Assembly (NCBI GenBank): GCA_005798965.1
Contig: SYIB01000353.1
Span: 1 to 6,932 of the forward strand
From: Planctomycetia bacterium
GTDB lineage: Bacteria > Planctomycetota > Phycisphaerae > Phycisphaerales > SM1A02
DNA: 6,932 bases
Direction: 5' to 3'
The notes under the pieces were generated by a model. That model was not told where the DNA came from. It did no database searches and worked only from the letters and a program-made list of their open reading frames with translations. The position numbers and the translations under genes are program-made. Positions 1 through 5,390 of the stretch are shown here, piece after piece; within the stretch, counting starts at the first letter, position 1; every line of letters starts with the position of its first letter.

Positions 1-207
1 CCACAGGTAACCCTTCGCCTGCGGCTCGATCCAGGTGGCTTCGCTGATGATGAGGCCCGCGCTCGCGCGCTGGGCGTAGTACTCAGCCATCAGCGGCGTG
101 GCCAGATCACCGGGCTGCGCGGCGCGGCAGCGCGTGAGCGGGGCCATGACGACACGATTGGGAGTCGGAATGCAACCGACCCGGAGTGAATCGAACAGCG
201 TGGGCAT
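1..207 (-). CDS. Old Yellow Enzyme family NADH:flavin oxidoreductase (alkene reductase), N-terminal 69 residues
   Basis: This is the N-terminal part of an FMN-dependent ene-reductase of the Old Yellow Enzyme (NemA/PETN reductase) family, cytosolic enzymes that use NAD(P)H to reduce activated alkenes and nitro compounds. The frame is open from an ATG at 207-205 to the left edge, giving 69 residues; most of the TIM barrel and the catalytic His/Tyr residues lie outside. The opening MPTLFDSLRVG, then PNRVVMAPLTRCRA at residues 16-29, TPLMAEYYAQRASAGLIISE at 37-56 and QAKGY at 63-67 are the classic first strand, FMN-side loop and first helices of the family. Thr25 in APLTR is typical of classical members; the YqjM-like branch has Cys there. 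No clear Shine-Dalgarno precedes the ATG. It lies 56 bp after a membrane protein gene on the same strand and could be the last gene of that operon or an independent gene. Family assignment is firm; the substrate cannot be told. Confidence 0.9.
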   Translation of the reverse strand, partial: MPTLFDSLRVGCIPTPNRVVMAPLTRCRAAQPGDLATPLMAEYYAQRASAGLIISEATWIEPQAKGYLW

Positions 208-263
208 GGGGGCGGGAACGCTAGCGCACCTCCACCGCCGGCTCAAGGGCACGGCGCGCCCGA

Positions 264-1064
264 TCAGGTACTCGACTGCACCCGTGCTGCCGAAGCGACC
301 GTTGACCACCCAATGACGAAACCAATCACTGCAATCGCGACGGCAATCGATGAGCCGATACGCAAACCCCAGGTCTTCCCGATCCCTGCTGCCGGAAGTT
401 CTGTCGACGAGATGGCAGACACGACCCACCGCGGAGGCGTGGCAGCCGCAGCGCGCACGTTCGCCAAGACCGTTTCGGCTGCCTGCTGCACGTCCGCCGT
501 TGTCGTAGCGTCCCCACTCAGGGAACCTGCTCGAGCGAGGAGTGCGGCTTCCGCAGCCACTCGGAAGTCTCTCCAAGCGGACGTCTGATCGGTCGCCCAC
601 GACGTTGCTGCAGCGTGAAGCGTCGCCACCGACACAGGGACATCATCACTGTCATTCTGCGCAGAGATATTCAATTGTCCCCGTAGCAATTCCGCCTTCG
701 ACCCCGATCCAAGCCGTGACCAGTCGACGGTGAGCTTTGCCTTCGCGACCTCTGCGGCATCAAACGTCGACACCAAGCCGGCAAGTAACCCCGCGACGCC
801 ATCAAGGCCTTGGCCTTGGCCTTGGCCCTCGATCTCCGGAGCTGATTCGAAGGCCACGGTGAAGAACCAACGCTTAGAAATTGACGGTGTTGGAAACACG
901 GCGACGCTGGCAGTCACAAGGACGAGCCACAGCGCCGTCAACGCGAACCGCCGCCGGTAGAAGGGTACGAGGAGCGAGACGAACGACAGATCGTCTCCGC
1001 GCACTTCGTCCCGCTCAGCAATGACGACGAGCGGACGACCAGTATCGCTTTGGCTCTTATCCAT
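264..1064 (-). CDS. Small two-helix membrane protein resembling a Wzz-type chain-length determinant
   Basis: This 266-residue protein has a cytoplasmic N-terminus, a membrane helix at about residues 40-58, a largely alpha-helical, alanine-rich middle that should lie outside the membrane, and a second helix at about 236-256 with a short tail. The DDLSFVSLLVPFYRRR stretch at 24-39 before the first helix resembles the start of polysaccharide co-polymerase (Wzz/chain-length determinant) proteins, which set the length of lipid-linked glycan chains. The middle domain is short for that family, there is no tyrosine-kinase domain, and the second helix lacks an obvious proline-rich Wzz motif, so the assignment rests on topology, the N-terminal motif and the upstream glycosyltransferase. 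A GQGQGQG run at 80-86 comes from a hexanucleotide repeat. No Shine-Dalgarno precedes the ATG at 1064, but a TATAGAT sequence sits just upstream. Alternatively it is an unrelated two-pass membrane protein. Real gene: likely; function: tentative. Confidence 0.7.
   Translation of the reverse strand: MDKSQSDTGRPLVVIAERDEVRGDDLSFVSLLVPFYRRRFALTALWLVLVTASVAVFPTPSISKRWFFTVAFESAPEIEGQGQGQGLDGVAGLLAGLVSTFDAAEVAKAKLTVDWSRLGSGSKAELLRGQLNISAQNDSDDVPVSVATLHAAATSWATDQTSAWRDFRVAAEAALLARAGSLSGDATTTADVQQAAETVLANVRAAAATPPRWVVSAISSTELPAAGIGKTWGLRIGSSIAVAIAVIGFVIGWSTVASAARVQSST
806..827. repeat. Hexanucleotide tandem repeat GGCCTT, about 3.7 copies
   Basis: Three exact copies of GGCCTT are followed by GGCC. 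Read on the minus strand inside the Wzz-like gene they give alternating Gly and Gln codons (residues 80-86). Because the unit is 6 bp, copy-number change would lengthen or shorten the Gly-Gln run without shifting the frame. Confidence 0.9.
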
Positions 1065-1070
1065 GAATAG

Positions 1071-1078
1071 GAATCTAT
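1071..1078 (-). promoter_or_regulatory. Candidate -10 element (TATAGATT) close to the start of the Wzz-like gene
   Basis: On the minus strand, TATAGATT ends 7 nt before the ATG at 1064, in an AT-rich patch inside GC-rich DNA. At that distance a transcript would begin at or near the start codon, which would fit a leaderless mRNA, and no Shine-Dalgarno is visible. I see no convincing -35 box: TTGTGA lies upstream, but its spacing of 21 nt is too long. This is a suggestion from sequence alone. Confidence 0.25.
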
Positions 1079-1131
1079 ACGGGAAACGCAGGCGACGCGC
1101 TCACAACATGAATCATGGAGGACCCGCCGTG

Positions 1132-2142
1132 CTAGCCGGCACGCCCCTGCCGCACGCTGCGCACCAGGTACGGCTGCACGCCTCCGACGGTGTTGTTGGC
1201 CTCGCTCAGGAGTTCGAGCATGAAGCCCGCCGCGAAGATGAAGAGCGCGCTGAGAAAGAGCATGATCGCGACCAGGAATGGAGGGCGGGTCCCCATGTCC
1301 TTGTCCATGGCGAACTTCTCGTAGAGGAGCCACGGCATGATCACGCAGTCGATCGCGATGAGCACGATCCCCACGCGTCCGAAGAGGTACATCGGCCGGC
1401 TCTTGAAGGAGCCCTGCATCCAGAGCAGCACGATGTCGATGAGGACATCGAGGGTGCGGGAGAGCCCGTAGTGGCTGCGGCCGGCGAAGCGCGCATGGTG
1501 CTGCACGTTGATCTCGCTGGTCGATCCACCACGCATGTGAACGATCGCCGGCAGCAGGCGGTGCTGCCCGGGACGCAACCGAAGGCTGCGCGCGACCTCG
1601 CCGCGCAGCACCTTGTAGCCACCCATGTCGCGCACATCGCAGCCGCTCACCCGGCGCAGGAGCCAGTTGGCGAGCCGGCTCGGAATGCGGCGGATCGGCC
1701 CCTCGACGCGACCGCCACGGAATCCGCTGACGAGATCGTGGCCACGATCGAGCTCAGCCACGAGCGCCGGAATGTCTTCCGGCGCATTCTGCAGATCGCC
1801 GTCCATCACGACCACCGTCGCACCCCTGCTGGCCTGCAGGCCCGCCATGAGTGCACTGCACTGACCGACGTTGCGAGCCAGCGTGACCACACGCAGCCGA
1901 TTCATGTGCGTGAGCGCCTCGTCGAGGAGTGCGGGCGTGCGGTCGGTCGAGCCATCATCGACCATCACGATCTCGTGGTCACCCGGAATGGCTGCCAGTA
2001 CGGCATCCGTTCGACGCAGGAACTCCTGCACGCAGGCCTCTTCATCATGCATCGGCGTGACGACGCTGATGCCGATCGACGCGAGCCCGTGATGCGGTTC
2101 AGACTCCCGTTGACGGCTCATCGAGGCGCCCCCATGGGTCAC
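1132..2142 (-). CDS. Family 2 glycosyltransferase, polyprenyl-phosphate sugar transferase type, with two C-terminal membrane helices
   Basis: This 336-residue membrane enzyme belongs to the GT2 group that includes dolichol-phosphate mannose synthase, GtrB and ArnC, which transfer a sugar from a nucleotide donor to a lipid phosphate on the cytoplasmic face. The GT-A fold motifs are present in order: SVVTPMHDEE (26-35), MVDDGSTDRT (60-69), RNVGQCSALMAGL (90-102) and the metal-binding DGDLQ (114-118), then SGFRGGRVEGPIRR (139-152) and the HARFAGRSHYG loop (216-226). Helices lie at about 253-274 and 288-311. The GTG at 2142 overlaps the stop of the upstream PAP2-like gene (GTGA) and has GGGAG 6 nt before it, suggesting translational coupling. 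An ATG seven codons in, at 2121, preceded by GGGGG, is an alternative start. Neighbours (PAP2-like lipoprotein upstream, Wzz-like protein downstream) suggest lipid-linked glycan work. Donor and acceptor sugars are unknown. Confidence 0.9.
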   Translation of the reverse strand: MTHGGASMSRQRESEPHHGLASIGISVVTPMHDEEACVQEFLRRTDAVLAAIPGDHEIVMVDDGSTDRTPALLDEALTHMNRLRVVTLARNVGQCSALMAGLQASRGATVVVMDGDLQNAPEDIPALVAELDRGHDLVSGFRGGRVEGPIRRIPSRLANWLLRRVSGCDVRDMGGYKVLRGEVARSLRLRPGQHRLLPAIVHMRGGSTSEINVQHHARFAGRSHYGLSRTLDVLIDIVLLWMQGSFKSRPMYLFGRVGIVLIAIDCVIMPWLLYEKFAMDKDMGTRPPFLVAIMLFLSALFIFAAGFMLELLSEANNTVGGVQPYLVRSVRQGRAG

Positions 2143-3107
2143 TTCGGGCTCCCGTTGCCGGTTTGGGGCTTCGTGGCGGCAGGCTTGCTCGCATCGGTCG
2201 CGGGCTCTGGCTCGACCGGCTTGGGTCGGCGCTCTCGCAGTTGCGCGATCACAGCGAGCTCATCCTGCAGCTCAACCTTGCGCTTGGTCCAGGTATCGCC
2301 CGCAATGATCTGCCGCGCAAGCGCCGTACCGAGCTGCTCCGCCGCGCGAACATCGGAGGGGTAGTTCACGCCACCGAGCGTGCGTGCGAAGCCAACCTCG
2401 CGCGCACGTTCCATCAGAGCATCCTTGCGATCCTCGAAGAGGTTCGCCAAGAGTGCCGCAAAGACGGTGGCACGAAGCGCCGGTCCGCATGGATAACCAT
2501 TGGCCAACGTGATCTTGCCGCTGACGGTGATGGCATCCTCGCGCGGCAGGCTCGGCAGGATCGCGGGGTTCGCGTGCGGGCGCTCGCGCTTGAACGACTC
2601 CGGCAGTTCAAGGACCAGCAGACTGACATCGTTGCGGACTTCGTTGAAGCTTCTGAAGAGGATGGGGTACCACGTGGGGTCAAGTCGCGCATCAAGCGCT
2701 TCGTCGAACCATGTGAGGTCAAAGCTGAGGCTGCGCCATGCGCGCGACTCGTCCTCGCGGGTGCGCCGGTCCTGAAGCCAGAGCAGGATGGCCTCATCCT
2801 TGGCATGCTCTGCGGAGGCTGGCTTGGGCGGTGCCTCCACGAGCGCGGTGAGATCAACCGATTCCGGGCAGAGAAACTTGCACTCAGACTGCTTGGGCTT
2901 CGCGGGTTCGCGAAGAGCGTCCTTGTCCGCCTCCTTCGCGGTCTCAGGTGCAGCCTCCGCCGGCGGTGCAGCCTGGGGTGACGTCTCGCGGGGGGGTTGT
3001 TGGGGAGCGGGCGCGGCCGCCGGGAGCGCCGCCTGGTTCGTCGCCGTGGCCGGTGCTTGGCAGCCTGTGGCCGCCCCAAGCAGGATTGCGAGGAAGATCG
3101 GGTGCAT
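2139..3107 (-). CDS. Lipoprotein-like PAP2/class A acid phosphatase-type protein with lost catalytic residues
   Basis: The chosen ATG at 3107 gives 322 residues and starts a signal peptide (MHPIFLAILLGAATGC) with a plausible lipobox at Cys16. The frame extends further upstream, but that part has no export signal and overlaps the divergent gene. An Ala/Pro-rich linker fills about 17-70. The folded domain (about 85-285) follows the class A PAP2 acid phosphatase layout: a DEAILLWLQDRRT helix (104-116), an R-x-R-P element (174-177), PCGP at 206-209 where the family has PSGH, and A-R-x5-N-x3-D at 241-252 where the family has S-R-x5-H-x3-D. The spacing is exact, but both catalytic histidines are replaced (Pro209, Asn248) and the motif 1 lysine is missing, while Arg176, Arg242 and Asp252 remain. 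A non-catalytic or altered phosphatase is inferred. A Lys/Pro/Ala tail ends the protein. Its stop overlaps the glycosyltransferase start. Confidence 0.8.
   Translation of the reverse strand: MHPIFLAILLGAATGCQAPATATNQAALPAAAPAPQQPPRETSPQAAPPAEAAPETAKEADKDALREPAKPKQSECKFLCPESVDLTALVEAPPKPASAEHAKDEAILLWLQDRRTREDESRAWRSLSFDLTWFDEALDARLDPTWYPILFRSFNEVRNDVSLLVLELPESFKRERPHANPAILPSLPREDAITVSGKITLANGYPCGPALRATVFAALLANLFEDRKDALMERAREVGFARTLGGVNYPSDVRAAEQLGTALARQIIAGDTWTKRKVELQDELAVIAQLRERRPKPVEPEPATDASKPAATKPQTGNGSPK
2149..2153 (-). promoter_or_regulatory. Ribosome binding site for the GT2 GTG start
   Basis: GGGAG on the minus strand lies 6 nt before the GTG at 2142, within the last codons of the PAP2-like gene. 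It supports the GTG start that overlaps the upstream stop codon, rather than the internal ATG at 2121. Confidence 0.5.
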
Positions 3108-3108
3108 G

Positions 3109-3116
3109 GGTGCACC
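3109..3116. promoter_or_regulatory. GGTGCACC palindrome next to the PAP2-like start codon
   Basis: This perfect 8-bp palindrome lies one base upstream of the minus-strand ATG at 3107, with a further GGTGCA at 3101-3106. It could be a small operator half or chance. No good Shine-Dalgarno is seen here for the PAP2-like gene. Confidence 0.2.
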
Positions 3117-3188
3117 GTAACCAACGACGGCCGATCGCGCCACGCGCTCAACGGGAGGTGGACTCGCCGGGATTCGCGGTCTTCGTCC

Positions 3189-3217
3189 TTGGATCCACGC
3201 ACGCTTGGCATCACAAT
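3189..3217 (+). promoter_or_regulatory. Weak sigma70-like promoter candidate for the exported-protein genes
   Basis: TTGGAT (3189-3194) and CACAAT (3212-3217) are separated by 17 bp, in the 130-bp divergent gap between the PAP2-like and lectin-like genes. The -10 matches TATAAT at four of six bases and the -35 matches only three. Position and spacing fit a promoter for the gene at 3238. I found no comparable pair for the opposite direction. Confidence 0.3.
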
Positions 3218-3227
3218 CCCTCGATCC

Positions 3228-3232
3228 AGGAG
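3228..3232 (+). promoter_or_regulatory. Ribosome binding site of the lectin/dockerin-like gene
   Basis: AGGAG lies 5 nt before the ATG at 3238. It decides the start over an in-frame TTG at 3205, because the ATG also opens directly into a signal peptide. Confidence 0.75.
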
Positions 3233-3237
3233 CCACC

Positions 3238-4281
3238 ATGCATATCGCTGCCCTCATCGTCCACTCGCTCGCAGCCTCGGCCATGGCTGCTCCCCCCGCC
3301 AACGACGGGTGCGTCAGCGCTGAAGCCATCCAGGGCCTCGGCTCGTTCACCTTCACCAGTGTGGACGCCACGACCGACGGGCTGCTCCATACCGAGTGCA
3401 ACTTCTTCAGCCAGGCTCAGGTCTGGAAGGACATCTGGTTCTGTTGGACGCCCGCGGCATCTGGCCTCGTGACCATCGCGACCTGCGGCGGCGCAACATG
3501 GGATACCAAGCTTGCCGTCTATGCCGGCTGCGACTGCGGCGCGACCGCCACGTCGATCCTCGGCTGCAGCGACGACACATGCGGCGCGCAGTCGCGCGTG
3601 AACGTGCTGGTGAACGCCGGCCAGCAGTACCTTGTGCGCATCGGTGGCTACGGCTCGAGCGAGACCGCAGCGGCCAGCGGTGCCGGTACGCTCACGATCG
3701 CCGACGGCGCACTCTTCGACGTCACGCGCCCCGAAACCGGCAAGCGGTACGTGGCCTACGCGGCGGCCACCTGGGCAGCGGCGGAAGCCACGGCTGTCCA
3801 GCTCGGCGGACACCTGGTCTCGATCGAGGATGCCGAGGAGAACGAGTGGGTTCGGGCCAATGTGGCCAACTACGGTGGTGTGGATCGCCGGCTCTGGATC
3901 GGCTTCAACGATGTCCAGGTCGAGGGCCAGTTCACGTGGACCGATGGCACCCCTACCAGCTACACGAACTGGAATCCAGGCGAGCCCAACAACAGCGGTG
4001 GCATCGAGGACTTCACGGAACTTCTTGGGTCCAATGGCCGCTGGAACGACCAGGATGCCGACGGGAACGGCCAGCAGATCGGGGTGGCCGAGCTGGGTGA
4101 CACGGTCCCTGCGTGCGCGCCTGACCTCGATCGTGATGGTTTCGTCGGCGGCAGTGACCTGGGCATCCTTCTGACGGCATGGGGCACCACTGATGCCGCT
4201 TCGGACCTGGATGACGATGGCTTCGTGGGTGGCGCCGATCTGGGCATCATGCTGGTCGCGTGGGGTCAGTGCCCGTCGTGA
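3238..4281 (+). CDS. Exported protein: beta-sandwich, C-type lectin domain and paired dockerin-like calcium loops
   Basis: This 347-residue protein begins with a signal peptide (likely cut after SAMA, residue 17; the n-region has no Lys/Arg). Residues about 20-158 form a beta-sandwich of the kind seen in planctomycete exported proteins, with NDGC (22-25), DIWFCW (65-70), WDTKLAVY (88-95) and several cysteines. Residues about 163-288 form a C-type lectin-like domain: GGHLVSIEDAEEN (190-202), LWIGFND (219-225), E249-P250-N251 and W269-N270-D271. EPN plus WND is the pattern of calcium-dependent lectins of mannose-type specificity, so sugar binding is a fair prediction. Two dockerin-like calcium loops (296-316 and 323-343) end the protein and may serve as an anchoring or sorting tail. 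A binding or adhesion role at the cell surface is inferred; no catalytic domain is seen. It is the first of three exported proteins in a row, with 29 bp to the next. Confidence 0.88.
   Translation: MHIAALIVHSLAASAMAAPPANDGCVSAEAIQGLGSFTFTSVDATTDGLLHTECNFFSQAQVWKDIWFCWTPAASGLVTIATCGGATWDTKLAVYAGCDCGATATSILGCSDDTCGAQSRVNVLVNAGQQYLVRIGGYGSSETAAASGAGTLTIADGALFDVTRPETGKRYVAYAAATWAAAEATAVQLGGHLVSIEDAEENEWVRANVANYGGVDRRLWIGFNDVQVEGQFTWTDGTPTSYTNWNPGEPNNSGGIEDFTELLGSNGRWNDQDADGNGQQIGVAELGDTVPACAPDLDRDGFVGGSDLGILLTAWGTTDAASDLDDDGFVGGADLGIMLVAWGQCPS
4123..4266 (+). repeat. Two dockerin-like repeats, 63 bp each
   Basis: The units at 4123-4185 and 4204-4266 encode the D-L-D-x-D-G-F-V-G-G-x-D-L-G-I pattern ending in A-W-G, separated by six codons. 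The protein-level match is much closer than the DNA-level match, since many third positions differ, which suggests old duplication under selection. The acidic residues at loop positions 1, 3 and 5 and the later Asp fit calcium binding. Confidence 0.85.
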
Positions 4282-4284
4282 TCG

Positions 4285-4334
4285 CAGCAGGATCGCGGTA
4301 GGCTCACGGCATGGCCATCACGTCGATCCTGCTG
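4285..4334. repeat. 11-bp perfect inverted repeat around the start of the solute-binding-protein gene
   Basis: CAGCAGGATCG (4285-4295) is the reverse complement of CGATCCTGCTG (4324-4334), with 28 nt between the arms. The loop holds the weak AGG ribosome-site candidate and the ATG at 4311. In RNA this would present the start codon in a hairpin loop. There is no U-run after it, so it does not look like an intrinsic terminator. It could tune translation of the downstream gene relative to the lectin-like gene, or be chance. Confidence 0.45.
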
Positions 4335-5390
4335 GCATGCTCGCTCACCGCGCAGGCTGCCGACCAACCAGCCGCGCAGGCACCACCCGAACCGCCATCG
4401 CTCATCCCGATCACGCTCCAGCTCAACTGGGTCGCCGAGCCTGAGTTCGGCGGGCTGTTCGCCGCGGTCGAGGACGGCATCTTCGAGCGCGCGGGGTACA
4501 AGGTCACGCTGCTCCAAGGCGCCGGTGGTACCCCGACCTGCACGTTGGTGGCGGCGGGCACCTGCGATTACTCGGTCGCGCAGGCAGACCAGATCCTGCT
4601 GGCGCGCGCGAGTGGCCAAGATGTGGTTGGCCTCTTCGCCACGTTCCAGCACGCCCCGACGGCGATCATGCTGCACGATTCGAGTCCGGTGCAGACGCTC
4701 GCGCAGGCGTGGACCAAAGGCCTGACGATCGAGATCGAGCCCGGCCTGCCCTTCGTGCGGCGCATGAACGACATGCTTGGCGACCAGGGTGTCACCCTGG
4801 TGAGCCGATCGCCCGGCGTCGCCATGTTCGAGCGTGATCTGAAGCTCGGGGTGGTCTGCTGGTGCAGCAGCGAGCCGATCACGCTGCTGCGCAACGGCAT
4901 CCAGACCAAGTGCCTCATGGTCAGCGACTGCGGCTTCGATCCCTATTCGACCCTCCTGATCACGACCACCAAGCGCGTGGACGCCGACCCCAATGGAGTG
5001 AAGGCCTTCGTCGAGTGCGTGCGCGAGGGTTGGGTGGCCTACCTCGCCAATCCGACCCCCTACCACACGCGCATGATGAAGCTCAATCGCGCCATGGACG
5101 AGCAGGCGATGGAACTCTGCTCCAAGGCGCAGCGTCCGCTCATCATGCCTGAGGGCATGACGCCGGCACAGCTCGGCCGCATGGATGCCCACCGCTGGCA
5201 ATCGCTCACGGACCAGATGGTCGAGTCGGGCATCCTGCGACCAGATTTCGATGCGAGCGGTTCGTGGGTCGAATGGGCCAGTGAGCCCGCCCCCGATGGC
5301 GCGGTCGTGATCGAGGAAATCAGCGAGGAAATCGGGGCCCCTGCTCAAGAGGCCCCCGCCGCTCAGCCGAACGAGGGGGAGGCACCATGA
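4311..5390 (+). CDS. NMT1/THI5-type ABC transporter substrate-binding protein, no transporter genes nearby
   Basis: This 359-residue exported protein has the type II periplasmic-binding fold of the NMT1/THI5/SsuA group, which captures pyrimidines, sulfonates, riboflavin precursors and similar small molecules for ABC importers. The hallmark ITLQLNWVAEPEFGGLFAAVE (residues 34-54, first strand and helix), then AGYKVTLLQGAGG (61-73) and YSVAQADQILLARASG (87-102), are characteristic. A short signal peptide (about 1-17, cut after AQA) lacks basic residues; a stop at 4299 in the same frame excludes a longer N-terminus. The mature part has eight cysteines, including C183-W-C185 where the second lobe hinges, which is more than I would expect for this family. 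An acidic Ala/Pro tail ends it (about 326-359). No permease or ATPase gene is visible, so it works with distant transporter genes or serves as a sensor or carrier. The stop overlaps the next start (ATGA). Ligand unknown. Confidence 0.85.
   Translation: MAITSILLACSLTAQAADQPAAQAPPEPPSLIPITLQLNWVAEPEFGGLFAAVEDGIFERAGYKVTLLQGAGGTPTCTLVAAGTCDYSVAQADQILLARASGQDVVGLFATFQHAPTAIMLHDSSPVQTLAQAWTKGLTIEIEPGLPFVRRMNDMLGDQGVTLVSRSPGVAMFERDLKLGVVCWCSSEPITLLRNGIQTKCLMVSDCGFDPYSTLLITTTKRVDADPNGVKAFVECVREGWVAYLANPTPYHTRMMKLNRAMDEQAMELCSKAQRPLIMPEGMTPAQLGRMDAHRWQSLTDQMVESGILRPDFDASGSWVEWASEPAPDGAVVIEEISEEIGAPAQEAPAAQPNEGEAP
5375..5382 (+). promoter_or_regulatory. Strong ribosome binding site inside the end of the solute-binding-protein gene
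   Basis: GGGGGAGG lies 4 nt before the ATG at 5387, within the last codons of the preceding gene. With the ATGA overlap it indicates coupled but efficient translation of the exported zinc-motif protein. Confidence 0.7.

Noticed and set aside
208..263. Terminator or promoter between the Wzz-like gene and the flavin reductase gene
   Set aside because: Only short palindromes (CGCTAGCG, GGCGCGCC) are present; neither forms a stem with a T-run and no promoter pair is recognisable.
1021..2364. Long plus-strand open frame of 447 codons opposite the glycosyltransferase
   Set aside because: It is antisense to a gene with unmistakable GT2 motifs, is rich in His, Glu and Arg without any fold-like pattern, and has no ribosome site. 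It is a high-GC shadow frame.
3205..3237. TTG start 11 codons upstream for the lectin-like gene
   Set aside because: The ATG at 3238 has AGGAG at 5 nt and begins directly with a signal peptide; the TTG start would place polar residues before it and overlap the ribosome site.
3108..3401. Upstream 98-codon extension of the PAP2-like gene
   Set aside because: The extension lacks an export signal, runs antisense through the start of the lectin-like gene and would bury a good lipoprotein signal peptide that begins at 3107.
4123..4266. Cellulosome component based on dockerin-like repeats
   Set aside because: Such tails are common on many exported planctomycete proteins; no cohesin or glycoside hydrolase is in the window, so a cellulosome is not supported.
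4266..5348. Minus-strand open frame of 360 codons opposite the solute-binding-protein gene
   Set aside because: The plus strand carries clear NMT1/THI5 family motifs and a signal peptide. The antisense product is His/Arg-rich and featureless.
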